A stretch of 10,698 bases of DNA, from positions 1 through 10,698 of the forward strand of contig JAQXNQ010000422.1 of assembly GCA_029098085.1 (NCBI GenBank), given 5' to 3'. Position 1 is the first letter of the stretch; every line of letters starts with the position of its first letter. This DNA is from Oscillospiraceae bacterium. GTDB taxonomy: Bacteria > Bacillota > Clostridia > Oscillospirales > Ruminococcaceae. Positions 1 through 6,487 of the stretch are shown in pieces. Below the pieces are notes generated by a model. It made no database searches, was not told where the DNA came from, and was given only the letters and a program-made list of their open reading frames with translations. The position numbers were made by a program, and so were the translations under genes.

Positions 1-879
1 GATGAAGTTGCCGGTGTACAGCTGCATGCCGGGCTGAGTGGTCAGTACCTCCATGACGATGCCGGTCTTCTCCGACCGGACCACGGCGGCCCGCTTCATG
101 GTCTGACGGGGATTCAGCACATAGTTGTGGTCGTAGCCGCCGACAAACTGCAGCTGCTCGTCGTCTGCGCCGATATCCTGCCCGATGGTCTTCATCTGGC
201 GGAAATCAAAGGGGGTATCATCCACCGGGACAATCTTCTCGATGGTCAGGCCGTAAGGATCCACCGCCGTATAGGCGTCGGCGCAGATCATCACTTCCTC
301 ATCCTCCACACTGCCGGGACCTTCGCCGGACAGGTTGAAGTAGGTGTGGTTGGTCAGGTTCAGGACGGTGTCCTGATCGCAGGTGGCCTGATAATCGATG
401 ACCAGCTCATTGTTTTCGCTGAGACGGTAGGTCACGGTCACCGACAGGTTGCCGGGATAGCCCTCTTCCATATCGGGAGAGAGGTAGGTAAGCTTCAGGG
501 TGTCCTCCCCTTCCTGCTCCACCTGCCAGAACTTCTTGTCAAAGCCTTCCTTACCGCCGTGAAGATGGTTGTTGTTCTTGTCGTTGGGGAACAGGGTGTA
601 TTCCTTCCCGTTCAGGGTGAAGCGGCTGTCGCCGATCCGGTTGCCGAAGCGGCCGATGAGGGCGCCGAAATAGCAGGTGTTTTTCTCGTAGTCTGCCACG
701 GTGTCATAGCCCAGGGCCACATCCACCAGACTGCCGTCGGCAGCGGGAACCTTCAGGGACTGCACGGTGCCGCCCAGATCCAGAATGGACACCGAAGCGC
801 CCTTTTCATTCTGAATGGTGTAGCAGGTCACATCCCGTCCGTTTGCCGTTTTTCCAAAAAGAGATGTTGTTACAGACAT
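1..879 (-). CDS. galM: Aldose 1-epimerase (galactose mutarotase), C-terminus cut by window edge
   Basis: Interconverts alpha and beta anomers of aldoses such as galactose, feeding the Leloir pathway in the cytoplasm. The first 293 residues are visible and stay open to base 1; family members are about 340-350 residues, so roughly 50 are missing. Family signatures seen: FGALIGRFGNRI at residues 71-82 (sugar-binding Arg), NNHLHGG at 103-109, and NHTYFNL at 177-183 carrying the catalytic His178. PFDFR at 223-227 also fits the family. The catalytic-base Glu, which lies near the C-terminus, is outside the window. The ATG start at 879 has an AAGGAG ribosome binding site 7 bases upstream. It follows the GNAT gene by 39 bases with no convincing terminator between them, so co-transcription from the 1397-1425 promoter is likely. 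No other galactose gene is visible. Confidence 0.95.
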   Translation of the reverse strand, partial: MSVTTSLFGKTANGRDVTCYTIQNEKGASVSILDLGGTVQSLKVPAADGSLVDVALGYDTVADYEKNTCYFGALIGRFGNRIGDSRFTLNGKEYTLFPNDKNNNHLHGGKEGFDKKFWQVEQEGEDTLKLTYLSPDMEEGYPGNLSVTVTYRLSENNELVIDYQATCDQDTVLNLTNHTYFNLSGEGPGSVEDEEVMICADAYTAVDPYGLTIEKIVPVDDTPFDFRQMKTIGQDIGADDEQLQFVGGYDHNYVLNPRQTMKRAAVVRSEKTGIVMEVLTTQPGMQLYTGNFI

Positions 880-918
880 AAGTATGCTCCTTTTTATTCT
901 TACTCATGCGGCGCTCCG

Positions 919-1341
919 TCAGGGAAGCGTCCGCCGCATATCCACATGAGGGCAATGCTCGTCCAGGTATTCCGATGAGGTCACCCGATAACCCAGTTTC
1001 TCATAAAAGCCGCTGGCCCGGCACTGAGCCGACAAAACCGCGGCGCTGCCGCCCAGCTCCAGAATTTTCCGGTGGCAGGCCTCCATGATGGCCGCCCCGA
1101 CGCCGGCGCCCCGAAAAGGCTTTTCCACCGCCACCCGGCCGATGTGCCAGACGCCTTGCTCTTCCGGAAAGATACGGGCACAGCCGGCAGGCCGGCCGTT
1201 TTCCTCACAGAGCAGGTGCCAGCAGCTGTTGTCCCGCTCATCAAATTCATCGTGAAAGCCCTGCTCCCGAATGAAAACATCCTCCCGCACTGTAAAAACA
1301 GGCGACAGATCCTCCGGAGCGCGCAGCCAGCGAAATGTCAT
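919..1341 (-). CDS. GNAT-family N-acetyltransferase, ElaA-like
   Basis: Predicted acetyl-CoA-dependent N-acetyltransferase of 140 residues; the acceptor substrate cannot be told from the sequence. The acetyl-CoA pyrophosphate loop is FRGAGVG at residues 76-82 (R-x-x-G-x-G pattern), preceded by the beta strand WHIGRVAVE. SAQCRASGFYEKLGY at 104-118 is the usual motif B region. The C-terminal CPHVDMRR is typical of ElaA-like GNATs. The frame is open upstream to a TTG at 1425, but that TTG is the first three bases of a promoter -35 box. The start is therefore placed at the ATG at 1341, which has an AGGGGAG ribosome binding site about 7 bases upstream. It is the first gene of a probable two-gene unit with galM, to which no functional link is evident. 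Confidence 0.9.
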   Translation of the reverse strand: MTFRWLRAPEDLSPVFTVREDVFIREQGFHDEFDERDNSCWHLLCEENGRPAGCARIFPEEQGVWHIGRVAVEKPFRGAGVGAAIMEACHRKILELGGSAAVLSAQCRASGFYEKLGYRVTSSEYLDEHCPHVDMRRTLP

Positions 1342-1396
1342 GACAATCTCCCCTTCCGGCCAAAGGCGTTCCAAAGCCGCACAGGCCTTACGGTCT

Positions 1397-1425
1397 ATTA
1401 TGGCACGTTTGGGGACAATTGTCAA
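1397..1425 (-). promoter_or_regulatory. Sigma-A promoter of the GNAT-galM unit
   Basis: On the minus strand TTGACA (1420-1425) and CATAAT (1397-1402) are separated by exactly 17 bases, a near-consensus housekeeping promoter. Transcription should begin near 1390, about 50 bases before the GNAT start codon. The site lies just downstream of the phosphatase terminator, so it starts a separate transcription unit. Confidence 0.85.
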
Positions 1426-1472
1426 CTAAAAAAGTATGGTTTCATATGTGTCCGGACACAGAACGCCCGGGC

Positions 1473-1503
1473 AAAATCCGGCAGCCCTGGGAAGCTGCCG
1501 GAT
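1473..1503 (-). terminator. Intrinsic terminator after the phosphatase gene
   Basis: A perfect 10-bp stem, ATCCGGCAGC pairing with GCTGCCGGAT (arms 1494-1503 and 1476-1485), encloses an 8-base loop and is followed on the minus strand by a short T run. It begins 13 bases past the stop codon of the PP2C gene and ends the hydrogenase-like module. Confidence 0.88.
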
Positions 1504-1516
1504 ACCGAAACAGATG

Positions 1517-2683
1517 TCAGTGATACTCCACCCGCACCCGTTTGCCCATGGTTTCCAGATTCTTGGAAAGGATCTCCACGATCTTCAGCTTGATGCTCAG
1601 ATCCAGCGGAAGATTGGGATTCTGGTGAGCCGGGTTCATGGCGCGGCCCACAAAGAAATTCACATCCGTGGCCTCCTCAAACAGAAGCCTGGCCACCTGA
1701 GAGGCGGCGTCCCGCCCCTTGAGCCACTCCAGATCGGTGTTGCTCTCCTTGACCACATGCTGGGAGATCTCCATGACCCTGCCCAAGGTCAGGACGCCCT
1801 CCGTGACCAGATCCACACCCCGCATGAAGCCGGCAGGCGGAATCTTGGGATCGATGTAATCCAGGCAGGTGATGACCTCAGTACCCAGGTATTTGCTGAC
1901 AATCTTGGAGGTGGTGCCGCCGCTGACGATCTTCTTGCCCTCCTGACCAAGGAATTTCTCAATGACCGGCGCATCCTCGGCCGGATCGGAGGGCGGCCCC
2001 AGCATGATGCTGACCACCGAGCGCTGACGCACCCGCATGACCGCCACGGTGGTGTCGTCTCCCATCTGATTCATATACAGGGCCTTGGCGGCGTCGGCCA
2101 GCTTGGCGGCGGTGGTGGTGGCGGAATCGTCCTTACTGTAATTTTCCTCCAGGAACCTGCGGACATTCTCCTGCTGCCAGCCCAGGCTCATGGTGATGCC
2201 GATGCCGGCATGGGGCACGCCGTCGCTGAACATGACGAAGCTGTCGTCCAGCTGCACCGTCATCCGGGTCTCATAGATCTCCTTGTCCTCGATGATCTTC
2301 AGCTCCACCGGATAATCATAGGACTTGCCGTCCCGGATCATGACGCAGAGAGGGTTGTCAAACTGCACCATATAGGCTTCGCCGTTGTGCTTGATCTGCA
2401 GGATGGTGAAGGTGGAGTAGGCGATCTGCCGCACCGAGCAGACCGGCAGGGTCTGGACGATGGTGGTCACGCAGTCCTCGATGGACATGCCGTTGGCCAT
2501 CATGGTGGCGATGATCTTGGAGGTCAGGGTGGAGAGGATGTTGGCCTTGACGCCGCTGCCCATGCCGTCAGCCAGCACCAGCGTCAGGGTACCATCATAA
2601 TAAATGGTCTCGACCCGGTCGCCGCACAGCTCCTCCCCATATTTGTTCAGGCTCACATAGCCGCTTTCGATAAAAAAGCTCAT
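1517..2683 (-). CDS. SpoIIE-type PP2C serine/threonine phosphatase with extra C-terminal domain
   Basis: Predicted soluble Mn/Mg-dependent phosphoprotein phosphatase of 388 residues. The PP2C/SpoIIE core covers about residues 1-220 and keeps its metal-binding acidic residues: GDRVE with Asp22, LADGMGSG with Asp39, FSDGV with Asp154 and GDDTTV with Asp209/210. Members of this family usually dephosphorylate STAS-domain anti-anti-sigma factors, but no STAS or anti-sigma kinase gene is visible here. Residues from about 225 to 388 form a second domain that I do not recognise, with a glycine-rich SGGTTSKIVSKYLG segment at 254-267. There are no membrane segments, unlike sporulation SpoIIE itself. 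The ATG start has an AAGGA site upstream and lies 14 bases after the stop of the hydrogenase-like gene, so the two are co-transcribed. This points to signalling by the hydrogenase-like protein through dephosphorylation (inference). Confidence 0.88.
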   Translation of the reverse strand: MSFFIESGYVSLNKYGEELCGDRVETIYYDGTLTLVLADGMGSGVKANILSTLTSKIIATMMANGMSIEDCVTTIVQTLPVCSVRQIAYSTFTILQIKHNGEAYMVQFDNPLCVMIRDGKSYDYPVELKIIEDKEIYETRMTVQLDDSFVMFSDGVPHAGIGITMSLGWQQENVRRFLEENYSKDDSATTTAAKLADAAKALYMNQMGDDTTVAVMRVRQRSVVSIMLGPPSDPAEDAPVIEKFLGQEGKKIVSGGTTSKIVSKYLGTEVITCLDYIDPKIPPAGFMRGVDLVTEGVLTLGRVMEISQHVVKESNTDLEWLKGRDAASQVARLLFEEATDVNFFVGRAMNPAHQNPNLPLDLSIKLKIVEILSKNLETMGKRVRVEYH

Positions 2684-2697
2684 AGCACCCCGTCCTT

Positions 2698-4380
2698 TCA
2701 GGCGCGCTCTTCGGCGTCATCGGTCAGGCTCTTCTTCAGACGGGTCAGGGCGATCTTGGTCTCTGCCGTGGTCTCGCCCAGCAGCGAGGCGATTTCCTGC
2801 ACGGTGCGCATCTGCTTATTGATCAGCTGGTCGGTGATTTCCACCGTCTCGCGGCGCATCTGAGCGGCCTTCTGGGCGGCATGCTCCTCCTGATCGATGT
2901 CCTTCAGGTAAATCAGCAGCAGATTATGATCCTTATCATAGATGATGCTCTTGTCCACATAGATGCCGTAGCGGTCCAGATAGCACTTTTCGCCCAGAAT
3001 ATTGCGGCCGCTGTCCATGATGTCGATCAGTTCCACCTCATCGTACACATCGCCGATAGGACGGCCCACCATGTTTTCCCCTTCGGGAATCTTCATGAGC
3101 CTGCAGGCAGCCCGGTTGAACTGCTGAATGGTAAAGCTCGCGTCCACCGCGATGATAGCGTTGGGCGACACATCCAGCACCTGATCCGAGATGGACTCGG
3201 CCCGTTCCTTCATGAAGGGCAGACACATCTCCAGCTCGGCCTTGCCCTGATAAACGGCGATGGCCTTCTCCCAGCAGGTGGAATAGCCGCAGGCGCCGCA
3301 GTTGAGCATGTCCTCCGGCCTGTTCTTGCCGGTCTTGCGGAGAATTTCCCAGATGGCTGCCTCGCCCGGCATCTGCACCCGGGGGATATCCAGCGGGATG
3401 GTCTTGCTCAGATCCAGGCTGTGCTCCACATCGTAGTCGCCGCCGCCCTCGGCAATCCGCTCCACCTGAGCGCGGGAGGTCAGGATGCCCTGCTTGTCTT
3501 TGGGCATGCCGGGGCCATTGATGCAGCTGCCCTCGCAGGCGCTCATCTCGATGAAATAGCCCTTGAGATTGCCCTTGCCGATCTCCTGCAGGGCCCGACG
3601 GCAGTTCTCGATGCCGTCAATGGCGATGTACTTGTAGCCGGGCACCTGATCCATGCTCTTAAGGATGCCGCCGGTCTCGGGGAAAAAGCGGGAGCGGAAC
3701 CGGCTGCCGTCGCCCTGGCTGTTGTCGATGGTGATACCCTCCCGGTCAAACCACTCCTGCAGCTCTTCAAAGGTGATGCTCATGTCGATGCTGTTCTTGC
3801 AGTACTGCTCCACCTCGTCCTTCTTAGAAATGCAGGGCCCGATGAAGACGATTTCGGCATCGGGGTACTGCTCCCGAAGCAGATGACCGTGGGCGTCCAT
3901 GGGCGACAGCACCTTGGCGTAATAGGGCAGACAGTCCACATGATACTTCTGAATCAGCCTCGTGATGGAATGGCAGCAGGAGGAGATGATCACCGGCTGA
4001 CCTTCATCCACCAGCCGCTCATACTCCCGCTTGACCACATTGGCGCCCGCTGCCGTTTCCTGTACATCGGTAAAGCCCAGCTTCTTCAGGGCTTCCGCAA
4101 TGGGGGCAAAGCCGTCGGTATCAAAGGCAGCGATGTAGGAAGGCGCCAGTGACGCCACAACCCGTTTGCCGGAGCGGATGATTGCCTCCACGGCGGGGAC
4201 GTCATCGCGAACCTCCTTGGCGTTCTGAGGACATACCTGAACGCACCGGCCGCAGAGGATGCACTCCTCGGCGATGATCTGGGCCTGATGATCCCGTACC
4301 CGGATGGATTTGACGGGACATTCGCGCACGCACTTATAGCAGTCCCTGCAGTTGGTCTTTTTAAAACTGAGAATTCCCAA
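2698..4380 (-). CDS. [FeFe]-hydrogenase-like H-cluster protein with PAS domain, putative H2/redox sensor
   Basis: A cytoplasmic iron-sulfur protein of 560 residues. Domains in order: two [4Fe-4S] ferredoxin motifs (Cys11/14/17/21 and Cys40/43/46/50); an H-cluster domain, about 70-320; a further four-Cys cluster motif (Cys361, 364, 369, 386, within CGACGYSTC); a PAS domain, about 395-495; and a helical tail, 500-555. The H-cluster loops are SSCCHS (Cys135/136), GPCISKKDE (Cys183) and MSACEGSC (Cys282/286), so all four cluster ligands are present. This arrangement matches the sensory (group C type, HydS-like) hydrogenases rather than catabolic enzymes. The start is TTG at 4380, with AGGAG 7 bases upstream and no in-frame ATG nearby. 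The PP2C gene follows after 14 bases. Its role as an H2 or redox sensor signalling to that phosphatase is inferred from domains and position. Confidence 0.88.
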   Translation of the reverse strand: MGILSFKKTNCRDCYKCVRECPVKSIRVRDHQAQIIAEECILCGRCVQVCPQNAKEVRDDVPAVEAIIRSGKRVVASLAPSYIAAFDTDGFAPIAEALKKLGFTDVQETAAGANVVKREYERLVDEGQPVIISSCCHSITRLIQKYHVDCLPYYAKVLSPMDAHGHLLREQYPDAEIVFIGPCISKKDEVEQYCKNSIDMSITFEELQEWFDREGITIDNSQGDGSRFRSRFFPETGGILKSMDQVPGYKYIAIDGIENCRRALQEIGKGNLKGYFIEMSACEGSCINGPGMPKDKQGILTSRAQVERIAEGGGDYDVEHSLDLSKTIPLDIPRVQMPGEAAIWEILRKTGKNRPEDMLNCGACGYSTCWEKAIAVYQGKAELEMCLPFMKERAESISDQVLDVSPNAIIAVDASFTIQQFNRAACRLMKIPEGENMVGRPIGDVYDEVELIDIMDSGRNILGEKCYLDRYGIYVDKSIIYDKDHNLLLIYLKDIDQEEHAAQKAAQMRRETVEITDQLINKQMRTVQEIASLLGETTAETKIALTRLKKSLTDDAEERA

Positions 4381-4454
4381 AATGATTCTCCTGCCTTTCT
4401 GTCAATGTCAGCCGGCCGGCACAAACAGCAAAAGCCGCTGCAGGAAACATAGTC

Positions 4455-4484
4455 AAAACCGCCCGAAGCAACCTGCCCGGGCGG
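4455..4484 (-). terminator. Possible attenuator hairpin in the spacer before the hydrogenase-like gene
   Basis: On the minus strand CCGCCCG (4478-4484) pairs perfectly with CGGGCGG (4459-4465) across a 12-base loop and is followed by TTTT. It lies inside the 182-base spacer (4381-4562) between the [2Fe-2S] gene and the hydrogenase-like gene. The T run is short, so it may only reduce transcription of the downstream genes. Nearby complementary segments could form alternative structures: GCGGA/TCCGC around 4481-4498, and CCGCTG/CAGCGG between about 4499 and 4435. I see no gene in this spacer. Confidence 0.5.
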
Positions 4485-4562
4485 ATCGTACGTTCCGCAG
4501 CGGCCTCACGTCCCGTATCACGGGAGCCCTTTATTCTGCCGGCCCAAGGCCGCGTATCCCTT

Positions 4563-4817
4563 TTATTTCTGCTGAAGGGGATCCAGCACGTACTTGTGGA
4601 ACACCTCGGCGGCGTTCTGGGGGGAGACATCGTCCACAAACTCGCCGTTGATTTTCGTGGAAACGCCATGCGTGCAGTGGCCCAGGCAGAAGGACGCCTT
4701 GAGCTCCACCTGATCACCCAGCTTGTGCTCTTCGATCAGCTTTTGGAACGCGTTGATAATGTTGTAAGAACCTTTCAGATGACAGGAACTGCCCACACAG
4801 ATGTAAATATCCATCAT
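4563..4817 (-). CDS. Thioredoxin-like [2Fe-2S] ferredoxin-domain protein
   Basis: A small cytoplasmic electron-carrier-type protein of 84 residues. It is related to the thioredoxin-like [2Fe-2S] fold of NuoE/HydC subunits and of stand-alone (2Fe-2S) ferredoxins. The four expected ligands are Cys7 and Cys12 (C-x4-C near the N-terminus, CVGSSC) and Cys44 and Cys48 (FCLGHC, C-x3-C). The spacing agrees with the family, and the protein is close to the bare domain. Two adjacent ATG codons could start it; the first is chosen because a GAGGT-type site lies 5 bases upstream. It is the first gene after the promoter at 4900-4928 and precedes the hydrogenase-like gene. It probably passes electrons to or from that protein or senses redox state with it (inference). 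No NuoF-like flavoprotein subunit is next to it. Confidence 0.88.
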   Translation of the reverse strand: MMDIYICVGSSCHLKGSYNIINAFQKLIEEHKLGDQVELKASFCLGHCTHGVSTKINGEFVDDVSPQNAAEVFHKYVLDPLQQK

Positions 4818-4868
4818 TTGACCTCATCCCTTTCCAGAGTTACGCCGCGGAAACCGCCGCGTGTGGCA

Positions 4869-4886
4869 TTGTGAAAACAATAACCA
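4869..4886 (-). promoter_or_regulatory. Candidate Rex (NADH/NAD+ sensor) operator
   Basis: Read on the plus strand the 18 bases are TTGTGAAAACAATAACCA. The left half matches the Rex half-site TTGTGA exactly. The right half, TAACCA, differs by one base from TAACAA. The site begins a few bases downstream of the predicted transcription start of the [2Fe-2S]/hydrogenase-like unit, where a bound repressor would block RNA polymerase. Rex control of hydrogenase and fermentation genes is well known in Clostridia. The imperfect half-site keeps this tentative. Confidence 0.35.
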
Positions 4887-4899
4887 ACTTACGACTATA

Positions 4900-4928
4900 A
4901 TTATAAAGGCTCAGTCCGAAAAAGTCAA
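4900..4928 (-). promoter_or_regulatory. Sigma-A promoter of the [2Fe-2S]/hydrogenase-like/PP2C unit
   Basis: On the minus strand TTGACT (4923-4928) and a perfect TATAAT (4900-4905) are 17 bases apart. Transcription should start near 4893, giving a leader of about 75 bases before the [2Fe-2S] gene. The promoter lies in the 164-base gap after the HAD gene, so the module has its own promoter. Confidence 0.9.
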
Positions 4929-4981
4929 CCGAAAATAAAGTGAATCCGAAGAAATATTGTTCCTTTTCCGGCGGCGGGCGT

Positions 4982-5656
4982 TCAATCCCCGGCTGAAAGC
5001 GCCCGACATTCCTTCAGCAGCTCCCGGTAATCTCCGATAGGACGGTCACAGAGCGCGGCCAGCTCCTCCCACTCCGCCGCCGGGGTATGGGCATCCGCCA
5101 CCCCCACGGTGCGGAAACCCGCCTGCTTCAGGGTTTTCACGCAGTACAGGGCGTCCTCGAAAACGACAACCTCCTCCTTCTGCAGACCCATCCGCCGGGT
5201 GCACTCCAGATAGATATCGGGGTACTTCTTTCCCCTTCCCACCTCCGGCACCGACAGAACAAAATCCAGCAGCGGCAGCAGTCCCGTCTTCTCCAGCGCC
5301 ATAACAGCCGTGGAATGCCGGGTGGCCGTCGCCACACAAAGGCGGAGCCCTCGTGCCTTCATTTCCCGGAGGAACTCGGGGACGCCCGGTTTCGGCGCCA
5401 CCTTCCGGGCATAGACCGGCTCGATGGCCGTATAAAAGGCTTCCGTAAAGGAGGCGTCGTCAAAAGAAAAGCCGTACCGACGGTTCAGACTCTGCCAGAC
5501 CGGCTCCAGGGGCAGGTTGTCATCCAGCCGCTCGTTGAGTCCTTCCTCTCTGGGAATATGAAAATAGTCGCAGAAGATGTCCCCCAGCGTGCGCCAGTAG
5601 CCCATGGAATCCAGCAGGGTGCCGTCCATATCGAAGATCATACCTTTTATCGTCAC
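4982..5656 (-). CDS. HAD-superfamily phosphatase (beta-phosphoglucomutase/phosphoglycolate phosphatase-like)
   Basis: Cytoplasmic phosphohydrolase or phosphomutase of 224 residues; substrate unknown. HAD motif I is FDMDGTLLD, with nucleophile Asp9 and acid/base Asp11. Motif II is in CVATATRHS (Thr near 110), motif III is Lys143/144 in GRGKKYPDIY, and motif IV is FEDA with Glu167-Asp168. The region between motifs I and II is a helical C1 cap typical of the PGM-like subgroup. The start is taken as GTG at 5656, because AAAGGAG lies 7-8 bases upstream; the longer open frame would only add a basic, non-conserved extension. It follows pflA after 111 bases in which I see no clear promoter or terminator, so it may be read through from the pfl operon. 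A role in removing a damaged or inhibitory phosphometabolite is possible but not shown. Confidence 0.88.
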   Translation of the reverse strand: MTIKGMIFDMDGTLLDSMGYWRTLGDIFCDYFHIPREEGLNERLDDNLPLEPVWQSLNRRYGFSFDDASFTEAFYTAIEPVYARKVAPKPGVPEFLREMKARGLRLCVATATRHSTAVMALEKTGLLPLLDFVLSVPEVGRGKKYPDIYLECTRRMGLQKEEVVVFEDALYCVKTLKQAGFRTVGVADAHTPAAEWEELAALCDRPIGDYRELLKECRALSAGD

Positions 5657-5767
5657 GTTGTTTCTCCTTTTCCTACGGTGGTTTCGCAAAATCGGATGGC
5701 CATGCCTTACAGCTAAAGAATAGCACCAAGCGTCATGTCCGGCTGCCCGTTTTCTGTAAAAACTCTG

Positions 5768-6472
5768 TCAGGCTTCCAGCAGGGCGGTCAGCCGCTCAAT
5801 GGTATCGGGCGGGCAGTGCGGGTAGCGGTCAAAGGGAAAGGGAATCCCCAGGTTCTCATATTTGGAGGCGCAGATCTTCTTAAAGGGCAGCAGCTGCACC
5901 CGCTGCACGTTGTCCCGTCCCGCCAGCAGTGCCTTCAGCTGGAGGATGTTCTCCTCATCGTCGTTGACGCCTGGCACGATGACCTGCCGGATCCAAGCGG
6001 GAATTCCCCGCTCCCCCAGCCGGTCGAGAAAGGCAAGGGGTTTTTCCAGTGAACAGCCGATGTGGGCGCGGTAGTCGGTATCATTGGTCATCTTGATATC
6101 CAGCAGCACCAGGTCGGTGACCTTCAGCAGGGTGGCCGCCTCCTCGTTCCAGATGCAGCCGCTGGTGTCCAGACAGGTGTGAATCCCGGCCTCATGACAG
6201 AGAGTGAACAGCTCCCGGACAAAGGCCGCCTGCAGCAGCGGCTCGCCGCCCGAAACGGTCAGACCGCCGCCGTTTTTGAAGTAGGGCTTCAATCGGCGGA
6301 TTTTTTCAAAAACCGCCTCGGCAGTCGTTTCCTCGCCGCCCTCCCGATCCCAGGTGTCGGGGTTGTGGCAGTAGCCGCACCGCAGCGGACAGCCCTGCAT
6401 AAACACCACGCCCCGGACGCCGGGGCCGTCCACCGTCCCCAGAGACTGGATGGAATGAATGCGTCCTTTCAT
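5768..6472 (-). CDS. pflA: Pyruvate formate-lyase activating enzyme (radical SAM)
   Basis: A 234-residue radical S-adenosylmethionine enzyme that abstracts hydrogen from the conserved C-terminal glycine of PflB and so switches it on under anaerobic conditions. The [4Fe-4S] motif C-x3-C-x2-C is Cys28/32/35 in GCPLRCGYCHNPDTW, whose CHNPDTW tail is characteristic of PflA. Other radical SAM landmarks are VSGGEPLLQ (about 73-81), LDTSG (101-105) and LLDIK (123-127). An in-frame TTG two codons upstream is only 2 bases from the AGGAGG site. The ATG at 6472, 8 bases from AGGAGG, is therefore the better start. The ribosome binding site lies in the 15 bases after the phosphoesterase stop, so the two are translationally close. 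Length is normal for the family (about 235-265). Confidence 0.95.
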   Translation of the reverse strand: MKGRIHSIQSLGTVDGPGVRGVVFMQGCPLRCGYCHNPDTWDREGGEETTAEAVFEKIRRLKPYFKNGGGLTVSGGEPLLQAAFVRELFTLCHEAGIHTCLDTSGCIWNEEAATLLKVTDLVLLDIKMTNDTDYRAHIGCSLEKPLAFLDRLGERGIPAWIRQVIVPGVNDDEENILQLKALLAGRDNVQRVQLLPFKKICASKYENLGIPFPFDRYPHCPPDTIERLTALLEA

Positions 6473-6487
6473 GAGCAAAACCTCCTG

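Noticed and set aside
906..939. Inverted repeat ATGCGGCG/CGCCGCAT at the end of the GNAT gene, considered as a terminator before galM
   Set aside because: It overlaps the last codons of the GNAT gene, has an 18-base loop and no T run follows on the minus strand. A weak RNA hairpin is possible but termination is not supported.
1436..2863. 475-residue plus-strand open frame
   Set aside because: It lies antisense to the PP2C gene and shows the His/Asp/Gly-rich composition of a reverse reading of high-GC coding DNA. It has no credible domain or ribosome binding site.
2881..4152. 423-residue plus-strand open frame
   Set aside because: Antisense shadow of the hydrogenase-like gene, low-complexity Ala/His/Val/Asp composition and no motif.
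4361..4717. Small minus-strand frame covering the spacer before the hydrogenase-like gene
   Set aside because: It overlaps the [2Fe-2S] gene in another frame, has no ribosome binding site and shows low-complexity Arg/Ala/Thr content.
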